DNA of 64,000 nt from UBA1858 sp963976865 (lineage in GTDB: Bacteria > Pseudomonadota > Gammaproteobacteria > UBA4575): assembly GCA_963976865.1 (NCBI GenBank), contig CAXBLY010000002.1, positions 248,001 to 312,000 on the forward strand. The letters run 5' to 3'. A program made the position numbers and the translations under genes. Within the stretch, counting starts at the first letter, position 1; the number at the start of each line of letters is the position of its first letter. Below the pieces are notes generated by a model that saw nothing but the letters and a program-made list of their open reading frames with translations, did no database searches and had not been told where the DNA came from. Positions 16,836-26,938 of this stretch are shown here, piece by piece.

Positions 16836-18650
16836 TTATGCAAATGCTTCTAATAAACGAGTGTGTGTTTGCACACTGTGCGAATCAGGTATGGCTTCAT
16901 TATTTACATCAAGATTCTCTTCAGTCACAGATTCACCATTTAGCTGGCTAGCATCACTATAACTGGCGTTATTGTTTTGCCCTTTATCCTGGTGAGAAAC
17001 ATTTGCATTTTGCAAAGTTAATCCATTCTGTTCTAGCATATCTTTTAATCTTGGCATAAATGTTTCAATGGCATCTTTTGCTGTTGAATTCTGCGTGACA
17101 AACTGAATATTCAATCCATCTGCATCGTTCTCAATGTTTATTTCCAGAGCACCCAAGTGTTCGGGAGAAATAGCAATTTTAATATTATTAGCGTTGTTAT
17201 TTTTAGCCCAGGCAATATGTTGCGCGAGATCATTTCCGTTACCGATCTCATTACTTGAATTCAACTGTAGCGTCGGCCTTTCAGGATTAGATACTTTATG
17301 ATTAATATCCAGAGGTCCAGTTAATATACTGCTTTGTATTCCAGGCTTATCAACTACTAAATTATTTGGCGTCAATTTCACATCCTTTGTAATCTCTTGG
17401 CCTTCGATAAATGGAGACACATCCAGATTCGCATCATTTCTGTGAATAGGCCGGCTTCCATTATCAGCATAATTATTCTGATCTATAGCACCAGATTTAA
17501 TTCTGCCCGCCAGATCTCTTGCATTATTCTCTGTTTTATTAACTTCATTTTGCTGTACAGGATTATATACAGGCTTAGTAGCTCCCAATTCTGTTTTGCT
17601 TCTTGACAGCTCGACAGTGCTCTCATATTCAGTTGCTGTTGTAACACTTGAATTTTGTACTGCATTATCATTTTTATGTACATCAGGCGATATTGACCGA
17701 GGGCTTGCTTTGTCATCATTTAAAACTGATTTTGCAACAGTATTATCTTTTAATACTGGTAACACTGATTCTTCAGGATTTTCCAGGTCAGTTACCAGGA
17801 TTTTATTGTCTACTGCTACTGAATTAGTGTTGACCAAGTTATCAGGAAGTTTTTCGTCGACAGGTGCTAATGCTGGTGCCTGCTGTAAAGGCTTGGCAGG
17901 TGTTGGCACATTATTGATCAAGCTGGCGTTCTTTGTCTCACCTTCATTGAGATAGTCATTGTTGCCCTGTTTTACTGCCGGGCGATCACTAACAATGGTA
18001 TTAATATTATTTTCAATTTTATCATCTTGAATATTAGTATCAGACAATGACTTTGAAGCAATATTCTGATTAAGCAAATTCGTATCACCAACCCTGTTTG
18101 CCTGTTGTCTCTCAGGATTAATCTGATGATTAACTGAAGATTCATCAAACAGATTTTCCTGTCGTGCAAACCTGTTCACATTATTAGCAGATAGATTATT
18201 GGCTACGGGTAATGCAGTATCATTATCAGCAGTGACTGGCTGCTTTGATAACGAATGGTTATATAGTTCAGAATTATAAGACGCCTGATTATGGGTTCTA
18301 TATTCCTGCGAAGTAGTACTTACGTACTGCGAATTGCGTGCATCCAGAGGATTCCCTGACAGCTTTGTACTTACAATTTGACCAGTATACTCAACAGAGG
18401 CATCATCAACAGCAGGCTGTGCCGTCAACGCAAACTGGGTTATCTGAATTGATACTGGCGTGTGTGAAGCCTGCAAAGAATTGCCGTACAAGGCGGCAAT
18501 ATTTGCAGTATTGTTTCCTTCTGAGAAGCTCTCCAATAAGCCGCCAAACCCTGTATCCGTTGCCGAAAATTTCGGTAACTCACTGTTTTCAAAAGAATCC
18601 AGCGACTGCTTGGCAAATAAATTTGAAATCTGGCTTATAAATGACTGCAT
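16836..18650 (-). CDS. fliK: Flagellar hook-length control protein FliK
   Basis: A 604-aa secreted ruler. Most of the protein (residues 30-470) is low-complexity, rich in Asn, Ser, Asp and Val, as expected for a FliK ruler region. The conserved C-terminal domain is at about 475-560: LAQHIAWAKNNNANNIKIAISPEHLGALEINI with the LxPxxLGxxxV-type core (SPEHLGALEI), FVTQNSTAKDAIETFMPRLKDMLEQNGL and LQNANVS. It is larger than the enteric protein (about 400 aa). It lies 76 bases after fliJ and is the last gene of its block. Confidence 0.9.
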   Translation of the reverse strand: MQSFISQISNLFAKQSLDSFENSELPKFSATDTGFGGLLESFSEGNNTANIAALYGNSLQASHTPVSIQITQFALTAQPAVDDASVEYTGQIVSTKLSGNPLDARNSQYVSTTSQEYRTHNQASYNSELYNHSLSKQPVTADNDTALPVANNLSANNVNRFARQENLFDESSVNHQINPERQQANRVGDTNLLNQNIASKSLSDTNIQDDKIENNINTIVSDRPAVKQGNNDYLNEGETKNASLINNVPTPAKPLQQAPALAPVDEKLPDNLVNTNSVAVDNKILVTDLENPEESVLPVLKDNTVAKSVLNDDKASPRSISPDVHKNDNAVQNSSVTTATEYESTVELSRSKTELGATKPVYNPVQQNEVNKTENNARDLAGRIKSGAIDQNNYADNGSRPIHRNDANLDVSPFIEGQEITKDVKLTPNNLVVDKPGIQSSILTGPLDINHKVSNPERPTLQLNSSNEIGNGNDLAQHIAWAKNNNANNIKIAISPEHLGALEINIENDADGLNIQFVTQNSTAKDAIETFMPRLKDMLEQNGLTLQNANVSHQDKGQNNNASYSDASQLNGESVTEENLDVNNEAIPDSHSVQTHTRLLEAFA

Positions 18651-18726
18651 AACAATAATCAGGTAGTTATTAACTTACCAAAGTTATTGCATAGAGCGGG
18701 CCAACTTTTTCAATCCGGCTTATCTA

Positions 18727-19158
18727 TCAATCTAGCGTAGATAGTGTGTAGTTTATATTTTCTTCTATCTGCTTTTGAATATTCTGCTCATTTTCATAAT
18801 CTTTTATTAGCTGATGCTTACCTGTAAGTCGCTTTATAGAGGTTAAACTGGCTCTTAACTGCATGATTTTATCAGTCACACTCTCGAGGTTCTTATCATT
18901 ATCAGTCAACCTCGCTTGCAATTGTTCAACTACCAGTTCAATTTTTTCATTAAACCTTCTCACCAAAATGAGCTGACTTACATCAATAGAATTATTCGCA
19001 AGTTTACTGGTAGATTGAGCGCTGTGATTCAGCAAATCATAAATCTGTGCCTTAATCTGGTCATTAATGCGCTGAAGTTCTTTATATTCAGCCAATACAT
19101 CATATTCCTGAATTTTCAAGAGCTTATGCAGCTTATTCAGTCGTTGTACTTTATTCAC
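18727..19158 (-). CDS. fliJ: Flagellar export protein FliJ
   Basis: A 143-aa, almost wholly coiled-coil protein (LKIQEYDVLAEYKELQRINDQIKAQI, then a second long helix). FliJ is the rotor-like partner of the FliI ATPase ring and escorts chaperones. Translation starts at a GTG that overlaps the fliI stop (GTGA). FliJ sequences are poorly conserved; the call rests on length, coiled-coil pattern and its position directly after fliI. Confidence 0.9.
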   Translation of the reverse strand: MNKVQRLNKLHKLLKIQEYDVLAEYKELQRINDQIKAQIYDLLNHSAQSTSKLANNSIDVSQLILVRRFNEKIELVVEQLQARLTDNDKNLESVTDKIMQLRASLTSIKRLTGKHQLIKDYENEQNIQKQIEENINYTLSTLD

Positions 19159-20519
19159 GATTTGGCAAATGAAAATAATGACGAAAGACTTTCAATTGAC
19201 TCTTCAATTTTTGACTGTTCACTTACTTCCTGAGACAAGAACTTCATCAAATGTTCTCTCAAGGCGATTGCGACGTCCAGTTCTTCATCAGAGCCTTTCT
19301 TGTAGATACCTAACTGAATGACGTCTTTATTTTCTTCATATTTTGAATAAACAGCACGAAACATCTGTGCGAGCTTTATATGATCCTGGCTAACAATATT
19401 ATTCATTATACGACTAATTGATTTCTCAATATCAATAGCAGGATAGTGACCATATTCAGCCAAATCACGTGACAACGTAATATGTCCATCTAGAACAGAA
19501 CGCGCTGAATCAACAACAGGGTCATTAAGATCATCGTTCTCTGCCAACACTGTATAAAAAGCGGTGATGGATCCATTGCCATTTTCATTCATTCCAGCTC
19601 TTTCAACCAGCTCAGGAATTTTTGCGAACACCGAAGGTGGATATCCTTTTGCAACCGGGGGCTCTCCAACAGATAATGAAATTTCGCGGTGTGCTTGTGC
19701 ATAACGCGTGAGTGAATCCATTAGCAACAGCACATGCTTGCCTTGGCTGCTGAAGTATTCTGCAACTGAAGTGGCATATTGCGCGGCATGCACTCTATGC
19801 AGAGGACTGTAATCTGCTGGTGCGGCAATCACCACTGAATGCTTTCTGGATTCTTCCGTTAATGTGTGATGTAAAAACTCACTTACTTCCCGCCCACGCT
19901 CTCCGATAAGTGCAATGACGGTAACATCAGCATTGGTATAACGCGTCATCATGCTTAATAAAACGCTCTTTCCCACACCACTCGGTGCAATCAATCCTAT
20001 TCTTTGGCCACGACCAATTGTTAACAGGCTATTTATGGAGCGTACACCAACATCCAGTGTCTGGTTAATTATTCCTCGCTTTAATGGATTAATTGGATGA
20101 TTAGTGAGTTTTGATCGGGCAAGGTTGTCTGGCAATACTTTGCCATCAAGTGAACAGCCATTGCCATCCAGCACATGACCTATTAACTCATCGCCAACAG
20201 GTAACCCAATCAACTCTTCTTTGGGCAGAACTTCCATTCCAGGTGAACATTCATGCGTCTTATTCATTGCCATAAGAAAAGTTACACCTGAGGAAAAACC
20301 TACCACTTCTGCTTCAATAGTCTGCTCAGTATTTGAAATAATCTCGCAACGGGTGCCAATTTTGCAGTGGATACCACGAGCTTCCAGTGCTAAACCGGAT
20401 ATTCGCGTTAAGATGCCGCGTACAATTGGCGTCTGTTGTTGTGCATTGCTCATACATTGCTCATACCATTGTGAATATGAACTGTTTCTCGCAGACAAGT
20501 AAGAGTTATCCGGCAGCAT
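19155..20519 (-). CDS. fliI: Flagellum-specific ATPase FliI
   Basis: The hexameric export ATPase, related to F1-ATPase beta. The frame opens at 20549, but I choose the ATG at 20519 (MLPDNSYLSARN, 454 aa), which overlaps the end of fliH by 14 bases. Walker A is APSGVGKS at about 178-185, followed by IALIGERGREVSEFL, LLLMDSLTRYAQAHREI and the family block GEPPVAKGYPPSVFAKIPELVERAG. Together with FliH and FliJ, encoded on each side, it feeds substrates to the FlhA/FlhB gate. Confidence 0.96.
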   Translation of the reverse strand: MLPDNSYLSARNSSYSQWYEQCMSNAQQQTPIVRGILTRISGLALEARGIHCKIGTRCEIISNTEQTIEAEVVGFSSGVTFLMAMNKTHECSPGMEVLPKEELIGLPVGDELIGHVLDGNGCSLDGKVLPDNLARSKLTNHPINPLKRGIINQTLDVGVRSINSLLTIGRGQRIGLIAPSGVGKSVLLSMMTRYTNADVTVIALIGERGREVSEFLHHTLTEESRKHSVVIAAPADYSPLHRVHAAQYATSVAEYFSSQGKHVLLLMDSLTRYAQAHREISLSVGEPPVAKGYPPSVFAKIPELVERAGMNENGNGSITAFYTVLAENDDLNDPVVDSARSVLDGHITLSRDLAEYGHYPAIDIEKSISRIMNNIVSQDHIKLAQMFRAVYSKYEENKDVIQLGIYKKGSDEELDVAIALREHLMKFLSQEVSEQSKIEESIESLSSLFSFAKS

Positions 20520-21129
20520 TTCTCTGATCACCAAATATTTGAGCAGCAATCGTTGCGACTTGCTTATCTACAGTCAAATCAACCAGCGAGTAATCAGTGC
20601 TGGCTTTACAGCCACCTACAGAAATCGTTGGATCATGAATAAAATTATATTTACTTAACTTTTCATCGTCAGAAAATACCTGTTTAATATGGTGTTCATC
20701 ATTTGGATTTATATAGATGTTAATTTGTTCCCCATCTTTAGGTATTAGCTCAATCGCTTTCTTTACGGCAGAAACTATTTGACCAGAATCAAGTGACAGT
20801 TCACGTCTGACAATTTGTTTCGCAATAGAAATTGCTAATTCAGCTGATTTTTCCTGTATTATATGATCAATATCTTTCAGAGGATTATTGAGTGCCTCTG
20901 TTATAGTTTTGAGCAGTTCAATTTTTTCATTCCATTCTGCTTGCACCTTGGCAACAGCATCCTGATAACCTTGTTCAAAGGCACGCTGCTTCTCCTCTTC
21001 GAATGAATCATGGTAAACATGATTTGACTTCGAGGTCTGAAACATTGTACTAGGACTGAACTGATCCTGGTTGACAGTACTTTTTTGACTGTTTTCAAAT
21101 ATTAACCGTGTTATTCCACCATCACTCAT
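20506..21129 (-). CDS. fliH: Flagellar assembly protein FliH
   Basis: A 207-aa negative regulator and membrane-docking partner of FliI. The N-terminus has the conserved aromatic/glutamine type of region, then a charged helix rich in EEEKQRAFEQGYQDAVAKVQ, the typical FliH block. The C-terminal domain includes LAISIAKQIVRRELSLDSGQIV, INIYINPNDEHHIKQ and SVGGCKASTDYSLVDLTVDKQVA. It lies between fliG (43-base gap) and fliI (overlap). Confidence 0.94.
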   Translation of the reverse strand: MSDGGITRLIFENSQKSTVNQDQFSPSTMFQTSKSNHVYHDSFEEEKQRAFEQGYQDAVAKVQAEWNEKIELLKTITEALNNPLKDIDHIIQEKSAELAISIAKQIVRRELSLDSGQIVSAVKKAIELIPKDGEQINIYINPNDEHHIKQVFSDDEKLSKYNFIHDPTISVGGCKASTDYSLVDLTVDKQVATIAAQIFGDQRNAAG

Positions 21130-21172
21130 AATTCACCTAAAATATGCATTTAACTATTTATCAAGTGGTATT

Positions 21173-22201
21173 TTACAAATAATCATCATCGCCACCACCT
21201 AGCATAATTTTCCCGTCTTCTGCTAACTTAAGAGCAACTTCAAGTATTTCTTTTTGAGCATCTTCAACATCAGACAATTTAGCGGGACCTGCTGTTTCAA
21301 GGTCATCCCTAAGCATCTCAGACGCCCGTTTGGACATATTCTTGAATATCTTTTCTCGCACATCTGCACTCGCACCCTTGAGTGCTAATACCAGCTTATC
21401 TTGAGGTGATTCACGTAAAATTGTTTGCATCCCGCGATCATCCACATCTAACAGGTTATCAAACACGAACATCAGACTTTTAATTTTTTCACCTAGCTGT
21501 TTATCACGGCTATTTATCTGTTCCATCACTTTACTTTCGATGGACGTATTAACGTTATTCAAAATGCTGGCTGCAATTGAAGGCCCACCAACGCTTGGAA
21601 CTTTATCTGGCTTGTCTTTTTTAAAATAATCCTCGATGAGCTCATCCAATTCCTTTAGCGCTTCTGAATTGACATCTTCCATCAATGCAATTCTTTCGAT
21701 CACTTTTGATTGCATTTTCAAATCCAGGCTCTCTAACACTTTCCCCGCCAGCTCACTATCCAGTTGAGTCAGCAGGGTTGCCACAATTTGAGGATGCTCA
21801 TCTTTTATAAAATCAGATATGGTGTCCGCATTCATCCATTTAAGCACTTCAATACCTTTTGCATCCGGACCCAGCACAATTCTGGATAAAATATTTTTAG
21901 CCTTATTATTGCCTAGCGCAGTTTTCAACACTTTCTTAAGATAATCGTATGCACCTATATCTAAAGGTGTCGTACTTTTAGTATCATCAGAGAAACTCAG
22001 CATCACATTATGAATTTCATGTTGTGTAATATCACTAAGGCTGGTCATTGCCTCGCCAAGCTGTTGCAGCTCTTCAGGACTCATATGCTGGAGTACCTGT
22101 GAAGCATCCTGCTCTCCGAGCACCATTAGCAGAATAGCTGATTTCTCTATTCCTGACAGCTCTCTTTGTGGCGCATTAAGTGCTGCCAGTGCTTCAGCCA
22201 T
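21173..22201 (-). CDS. fliG: Flagellar motor switch protein FliG
   Basis: The rotor protein that meets the stator, 342 aa. Blocks in order: GIEKSAILLMVLGEQDASQVL (N-terminal, FliF-binding), DEHPQIVATLLTQLD (middle, EHPQ motif), and a C-terminal torque helix with VFDNLLDVDDRGMQTILRE where charged residues face PomA. The end reads GGGDDDYL. The start overlaps the fliF stop by eight bases, which suggests coupled translation of these two ring proteins. Confidence 0.97.
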   Translation of the reverse strand: MAEALAALNAPQRELSGIEKSAILLMVLGEQDASQVLQHMSPEELQQLGEAMTSLSDITQHEIHNVMLSFSDDTKSTTPLDIGAYDYLKKVLKTALGNNKAKNILSRIVLGPDAKGIEVLKWMNADTISDFIKDEHPQIVATLLTQLDSELAGKVLESLDLKMQSKVIERIALMEDVNSEALKELDELIEDYFKKDKPDKVPSVGGPSIAASILNNVNTSIESKVMEQINSRDKQLGEKIKSLMFVFDNLLDVDDRGMQTILRESPQDKLVLALKGASADVREKIFKNMSKRASEMLRDDLETAGPAKLSDVEDAQKEILEVALKLAEDGKIMLGGGDDDYL

Positions 22202-23834
22202 TATTTGCTACCCAATTCTTAACAACCTTCGCTACCTGCTTTGAGTCTTGACCTACCATTTGTTTGGCCATTGCCAGTTGCTCAACATAGTTTGGATGAT
22301 TATTAGTTAAAGATTGTTGTGATCCAGATGAATTAGTGTTTGCAACACCCGAATTTTCCAATGCCAGTAACTGACCACCAGAACCTCCACCTGATTCGAC
22401 CAGCTTTCCCTGAAGTGTTTTCATCGTAGGTTTAACTACCGTGAAAATTATTATCAATATTGCAATGCCTGCAAGACTCTGTTTAACAATGGACTCAAAC
22501 CAGTCCTGCTTCCATATAGGAATATCTGGCATTTCTTCAACAGCAATTGTCTGAAATGATTTGTTATAGACTGAAACACTGTCACCACGCTCCGCATTGA
22601 AACCTATCGCCTCACTCACGATACCGCGAATTAATGATAAATCTTCTTCAGTTAATTCAGTTCTCACTTCAGTACCACTTTCATCAACTTTTACCCAGTC
22701 ATCTGCAACCACAGCGACAGTAATTCTTCTCAACTCTCCTACTGGTTGCATAACGTGTCTGATTGTTTTATCTAACTCGTAATTACGTACTGAATTCCTA
22801 TTGCTATTTGTGGGTGCGGCGCTGGCACCATCTTCTGGGTTACCCTGTGGGTCAACAGTACCGCCTGCAGGTGGCTGATTGGTCAATGCACCCGGTATTC
22901 CTATTGCGCCAGCTAATCCACCAGTTTGCTGCTGATCAATAATTTGTTCGCTTCTTACCTTCTCCTGATCTGAGTCAAATAATTCCTGAGTACTTTCAAC
23001 CCGCGTGAAATCCATCTCAGTGTTAACCTGTACCTTAACCCGACCATAACCAAATATAGGTGCCAACATAGATTCAATTCGCTCAACGTACATTGACTCT
23101 ACTTCCATTTTGTAATCAAACTGCTTTTGGGAATGTTCCATTCCCTTATCAGCACTGGTAGAGTTAAGTAAATTTCCCCATTGATCAACTACTGTGACAT
23201 CAGACACATCCAGATAGGCAACACTTGAAGCAACCAGATAGGCAATAGAACTGACCTGGTTTTTTTCCAGTTTTCGACCACCAGATACCTTAACCATCAC
23301 AGATGCACTACTGCGATCTTTTTTACGCATAAAAGCAGTTCTTTTTGGCATAGCCAAATGAACACGGGCACTTTCTATATTTCTCATAGAAGAAATAGAT
23401 CGGCTTAGTTCAGTCTCCAATGCGTGTTGATAACGTGCTGTTTCCAAAAACTGGCTTGTCCCCAGAGAAGTATCTTGCTTAAGCAACTCATATCCCATGG
23501 GACTTGAATTGGGTAGACCTTCGGCTGACATCAACATACGTGCCTGTTGCTTTTGATTATTCGCAACCAGCAAATTTCCGGACTTGGAATCAACTTTATA
23601 GGGTATTTGATTAGCAGCCAAAATTGTTGTTATCGCACCTATATCACTGTCAGAAATATTATCCATGATGGGCGAGTACTCTGGTTTAGATGCCCACATT
23701 ATGACTGCCACACTTAGCGCCAGGACTGCTGCCAATCCAAACAACATACTCACCGATGAGATGATTGTTTTTGTAATACGCATTGCCTTATCAGGCATTT
23801 CAGAGTTCTGCTGAATACTAACTTCGCCTTCCAT
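22194..23834 (-). CDS. fliF: Flagellar MS-ring protein FliF
   Basis: A 546-aa MS-ring protein. Two membrane segments flank the periplasmic part: SSVSMLFGLAAVLALSVAVIMW near residue 40 and SLAGIAILIIIFTVVKP near residue 455. Ring-building motifs include SPIMDNISDSDIGAITTILAAN, SPMGYELLKQDTSLGTSQFLE and ALETELSRSISSMRNIESARVHLAMP. The C-terminal tail (HPNYVEQLAMAKQMVGQDSKQVAKVVKNWV) binds FliG. It lies 47 bases beyond fliE in the flrBC-fliE operon. Confidence 0.97.
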   Translation of the reverse strand: MEGEVSIQQNSEMPDKAMRITKTIISSVSMLFGLAAVLALSVAVIMWASKPEYSPIMDNISDSDIGAITTILAANQIPYKVDSKSGNLLVANNQKQQARMLMSAEGLPNSSPMGYELLKQDTSLGTSQFLETARYQHALETELSRSISSMRNIESARVHLAMPKRTAFMRKKDRSSASVMVKVSGGRKLEKNQVSSIAYLVASSVAYLDVSDVTVVDQWGNLLNSTSADKGMEHSQKQFDYKMEVESMYVERIESMLAPIFGYGRVKVQVNTEMDFTRVESTQELFDSDQEKVRSEQIIDQQQTGGLAGAIGIPGALTNQPPAGGTVDPQGNPEDGASAAPTNSNRNSVRNYELDKTIRHVMQPVGELRRITVAVVADDWVKVDESGTEVRTELTEEDLSLIRGIVSEAIGFNAERGDSVSVYNKSFQTIAVEEMPDIPIWKQDWFESIVKQSLAGIAILIIIFTVVKPTMKTLQGKLVESGGGSGGQLLALENSGVANTNSSGSQQSLTNNHPNYVEQLAMAKQMVGQDSKQVAKVVKNWVANNG

Positions 23835-23881
23835 GACCGTCCTCTTTCAATTTCTTGATAATTCTTTTGTTTATATAATAA

Positions 23882-24211
23882 TTACAATGGCATATTCATT
23901 ACTTGTTTATACGCATCAACTAACTGGTTACGAACCTGCTTGAGTGCTTCAAATGACACCCGCGCTTTTTGCATTTCTATCATTACCGATGAAAGTGGAA
24001 CATTTGGGTCATTCATCTCAAAGGCTTTAGTCATTTCTCCCGCTTTCATTTGTTGTGAATTAACTTTATCAATAGAGCTTTTCATCAATTCTGAAAATTG
24101 ACTTGATTGAGAAACCTCATTACCTGCTGAATTTTGCGTATTTGCTTCCTGAACTTTTCGCGCCAGCACCTGCAGTTGATTAAGCAGTTCATTAGAATTT
24201 ATTTTATCCAT
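23882..24211 (-). CDS. fliE: Flagellar hook-basal body adaptor FliE
   Basis: A 109-aa protein linking the MS ring to the rod. The C-terminal half carries the family signature SSVMIEMQKARVSFEALKQVRNQLVDAYKQVMNMPL, given here as its parts: MQKARVSFEALKQVRN and YKQVMNMP. The 12-base gap to flrC means that it is probably transcribed with the two-component genes from the sigma-54 promoter at 26852. I see no separate fliE promoter, which differs from organisms where fliE starts its own transcript. Confidence 0.94.
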   Translation of the reverse strand: MDKINSNELLNQLQVLARKVQEANTQNSAGNEVSQSSQFSELMKSSIDKVNSQQMKAGEMTKAFEMNDPNVPLSSVMIEMQKARVSFEALKQVRNQLVDAYKQVMNMPL

Positions 24212-24223
24212 AAATTTTTCTCC

Positions 24224-25588
24224 TTATGCCATTCCATATGCTGAAGGCACATCCACACCTTCATCTTTAAGTCTAGCCAGTTTGTAGCGTAGTGTCCTCG
24301 GGCTAATACCAAGCTGTTCTGCCGCATGCTTTCTACTTCCTTTTCCCTCTTTTAATGCATGCAGAATCAAACTTCTTTCATTCTCTTTTAAATTATTTTC
24401 GGGCTGTACAATCATTTCATCCTCTTGGGATTCATCGATATATACGTGTTCCGGCAAAATTGTCTGACCATTACACAAGACTATGGACCTTTGAATAACA
24501 TTGTCCAGTTCTCTTACATTCCCTGGCCATCGATACGAAATAAGTTTTTCTTTCGCCTTATCATTTATAGTGACGTAACCTGAAATATCCCTATATTTAT
24601 ACAATAACGATTCAATAATCGGCAAAATATCGTCCCTGCGCTCTCTTAAAGGTTTTAAGTTAATTGGAAAAACACTTAGTCGATAATACAGATCTTCCCT
24701 GAATCTACCTTCTTCAACTTCTTTTTTAATATTCCTGTTCGTAGTAGCAAGAATTCTGACATCCAGGTCTATAATGTTTTTCCCTCCCAGACGCTCAACC
24801 TGCTTTTCCTGTAACACGCGTAACAATTTGGCCTGCAGTGCAATATCCATCTCCGAAATCTCATCCAACAGAAGTGTCCCTCCCTGGGCCTGCTCAAACT
24901 TGCCTGGATTAGACGTATGGGCACCTGTATATGCTCCTTTCTCATACCCAAACAGCATTGCTTCCAGCATATTTTCAGGAATGGCTGCACAGTTTATGGC
25001 AATGAATGGTCCATTAGTTCTCGCAGAACAGTGATGGATATAGCTGGCTAACACCTCTTTACCTGTGCCGCTTTCACCATTAATGAGTATAGAAACATCT
25101 GTTGATGCCACCTGTGCTGCAAGACGCTTGACTCTGACACTCTCATCGTCAACCGCAACAAATATTGAATCATCTTTTTGCACCTGGACATTTTTCTGCA
25201 CAACATTAATTAACTGTTCTGCTTCAAATGGCTTCACCAGATAATCAATCGCGCCCAGCTTTACAGCCTCAACTGCCTTATCAACAGTTGCATAAGCTGT
25301 CATTAAAACAAAAGGTATTTGCATTGAATTTTCGCGAGTATATTTAAGAAAATCCAGACCCGTATGTAACGAATATTTTTTATCATCTTCATTAAAATTT
25401 ACATCGCTAACAATTAAATCAATTTTATTGTTATCCAGACATTCTTTGGCTTTTGCCAGTGTATTCACAGCATGCACGTAATAGTCGCCAACACTCAGTG
25501 TATCGACTAACGCCTGCAATAATTCACTATCGTCTTCTACGAGAAGAATATTTATTTTTGACACTATTTCCTCCTTGTCATTAGCCAT
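24224..25588 (-). CDS. flrC: Sigma-54-dependent response regulator FlrC (FleR)
   Basis: A 454-aa activator of class III flagellar genes. The receiver domain (12-130) has acidic pair EDD at 18-20, phospho-acceptor D62 (LIVSDVNF), T97 (MTAY) and K119 (LVKPF). The AAA+ domain carries Walker A GESGTGKE (171-178) and a sigma-54 contact loop reading GAYTGA (218-223) rather than GAFTGA; the Tyr form is common in NtrC-type proteins. The C-terminal Fis-type helix-turn-helix is GSRKHAAEQLGISPRTLRYK. It is one base from flrB and pairs with that kinase. Confidence 0.95.
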   Translation of the reverse strand: MANDKEEIVSKINILLVEDDSELLQALVDTLSVGDYYVHAVNTLAKAKECLDNNKIDLIVSDVNFNEDDKKYSLHTGLDFLKYTRENSMQIPFVLMTAYATVDKAVEAVKLGAIDYLVKPFEAEQLINVVQKNVQVQKDDSIFVAVDDESVRVKRLAAQVASTDVSILINGESGTGKEVLASYIHHCSARTNGPFIAINCAAIPENMLEAMLFGYEKGAYTGAHTSNPGKFEQAQGGTLLLDEISEMDIALQAKLLRVLQEKQVERLGGKNIIDLDVRILATTNRNIKKEVEEGRFREDLYYRLSVFPINLKPLRERRDDILPIIESLLYKYRDISGYVTINDKAKEKLISYRWPGNVRELDNVIQRSIVLCNGQTILPEHVYIDESQEDEMIVQPENNLKENERSLILHALKEGKGSRKHAAEQLGISPRTLRYKLARLKDEGVDVPSAYGMA

Positions 25589-25589
25589 T

Positions 25590-26780
25590 TTATTGACTCA
25601 ATCCAATTTCTGACTTCCATTCCTGATGTTCTAAAGGCAACTGTATTTCAAACAAAGCACCTGTTTCGATATTTTCAGCCATGATCTTTCCATGATGGGA
25701 TTCAACAATTGACCTGACAATTGATAACCCAAGGCCTGTACCATTTTTTCTGGCTGTAAAGAATGGTTCAAATATCTTATCTATTGTTGCCTCTTCTATA
25801 CCTGGGCCATTATCTGCAATTTTAATACTTAGAAAACCTTTGCTATCAATAAGAAAACTGATTTTAATCACTACATCTTTCTTACTGACTGCTTGCGAAT
25901 TTGCTATTAAATTTCTAAACGACGTCATCAATGCATTGAAGTTTGCTTTTATATATTGACCCTCTAACTTTTGTTGCACATGTACTATAAATGTCACACG
26001 TGGAAACAAGTCAGCCAGATCTGTCGAAATCAATTCACAACATTTTTTACACTCCATTAACTCGAATGTATCAGCACCACCCTTTGCATAAATGAGCATG
26101 CTATTAATAGTATTTTCCAGTGTTTTCAGGTTATATCTGACCTTATCGACGACTCTCACGTAGTCATCGTGATTATTGTCCTTTAATTTTCTATTTAAAT
26201 TAGACAGGTGCAAAAATGACGTTGCTAGTGGCGTGCGTATATCATGTGCTATAGAAGCAATGGCATTCCCCAGAAAAGCCAGGCGCTCTTTTCTTTTGAC
26301 GCTATCGATATACGTCACTGGATCGGTGACGTCATTGACTAACACTAGTAAGTCTTTGGATCCGGCTATGGATTTTGATGAAAAATGAATGTTTCGCCCA
26401 TTAATATTAATGCTGCTTACATCAGTTTGAGATTGTTCAGGAAATAGCTGTTTTAAAACATCGGACCACAACCTGCCATGAAGCTGTGTATTTAATAACT
26501 CGGTAGAAGATTGATTACATTCACGAATAATACCATCTCTATCGATGACCATTACTCCCATTGGTAACGCCATCAACAGTAAATGCATTCTATTAGCCAA
26601 CTGCTCTTTTTCTGCCAGCTCTAATAGACGTTTCGCTTTGGTGTCTGACAATTCAGACTTGATCTGTTTGAAGCGCCCTTCAAGATCCTGATAGGCGTGA
26701 GTAAATTGCTCTGATATCTGATTGAACCGCTCAAATGCAGAGTGCAATTCTGCATTTGATAAATTAGATACTGCGTTCAT
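25590..26780 (-). CDS. flrB: Flagellar sensor histidine kinase FlrB (FleS)
   Basis: A 396-aa soluble histidine kinase with no membrane segment. It has an N-terminal coiled coil (about 20-70), a PAS-like domain (LPMGVMVIDRDGIIRECNQ, 72-90 and on), the phospho-accepting H179 (IASIAHDIRTPL), and an HATPase domain with DNGPGIEEATIDKIFEPFF and GTGLGLSIV. In Vibrio and Pseudomonas this kinase phosphorylates FlrC/FleR to turn on hook, ring and export genes. A sigma-54 promoter lies about 75 bases before the ATG. Confidence 0.94.
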   Translation of the reverse strand: MNAVSNLSNAELHSAFERFNQISEQFTHAYQDLEGRFKQIKSELSDTKAKRLLELAEKEQLANRMHLLLMALPMGVMVIDRDGIIRECNQSSTELLNTQLHGRLWSDVLKQLFPEQSQTDVSSININGRNIHFSSKSIAGSKDLLVLVNDVTDPVTYIDSVKRKERLAFLGNAIASIAHDIRTPLATSFLHLSNLNRKLKDNNHDDYVRVVDKVRYNLKTLENTINSMLIYAKGGADTFELMECKKCCELISTDLADLFPRVTFIVHVQQKLEGQYIKANFNALMTSFRNLIANSQAVSKKDVVIKISFLIDSKGFLSIKIADNGPGIEEATIDKIFEPFFTARKNGTGLGLSIVRSIVESHHGKIMAENIETGALFEIQLPLEHQEWKSEIGLSQ

Positions 26781-26851
26781 GATGCACGCCCTTTTGTTTA
26801 CTTCTACTGTTCAGTTGTATGCAGATAAAACTACACGTTAACTATCAGTAA

Positions 26852-26866
26852 GCAAACGGCGTGCCT
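26852..26866 (-). promoter_or_regulatory. Sigma-54 promoter of flrBC-fliE operon
   Basis: On the minus strand the site reads AGGCAC-GCCGT-TTGC. GG and GC are spaced by ten bases as sigma-54 requires, with one mismatch in the first base of TGGCAC. The start would be near 26840, 60 bases before flrB. FlrA, encoded immediately upstream, is the expected activator in the polar-flagellum cascade. Confidence 0.75.
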
Positions 26867-26911
26867 AAATATATTTTTCTATAGAAATTAATAGCTTAGA
26901 GTGGTTATTGA

Positions 26912-26938
26912 AAATTGACGCCAAAATACCGTCAATTT
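26912..26938 (-). terminator. Rho-independent terminator of flrA
   Basis: A perfect nine-base-pair stem (AAATTGACG with CGTCAATTT) with a nine-base loop is followed on the minus strand by TTTTC. The stem overlaps the flrA stop codon, so transcription ends directly at the gene end. It separates flrA from the flrBC unit, which then depends on its own sigma-54 promoter. Confidence 0.7.
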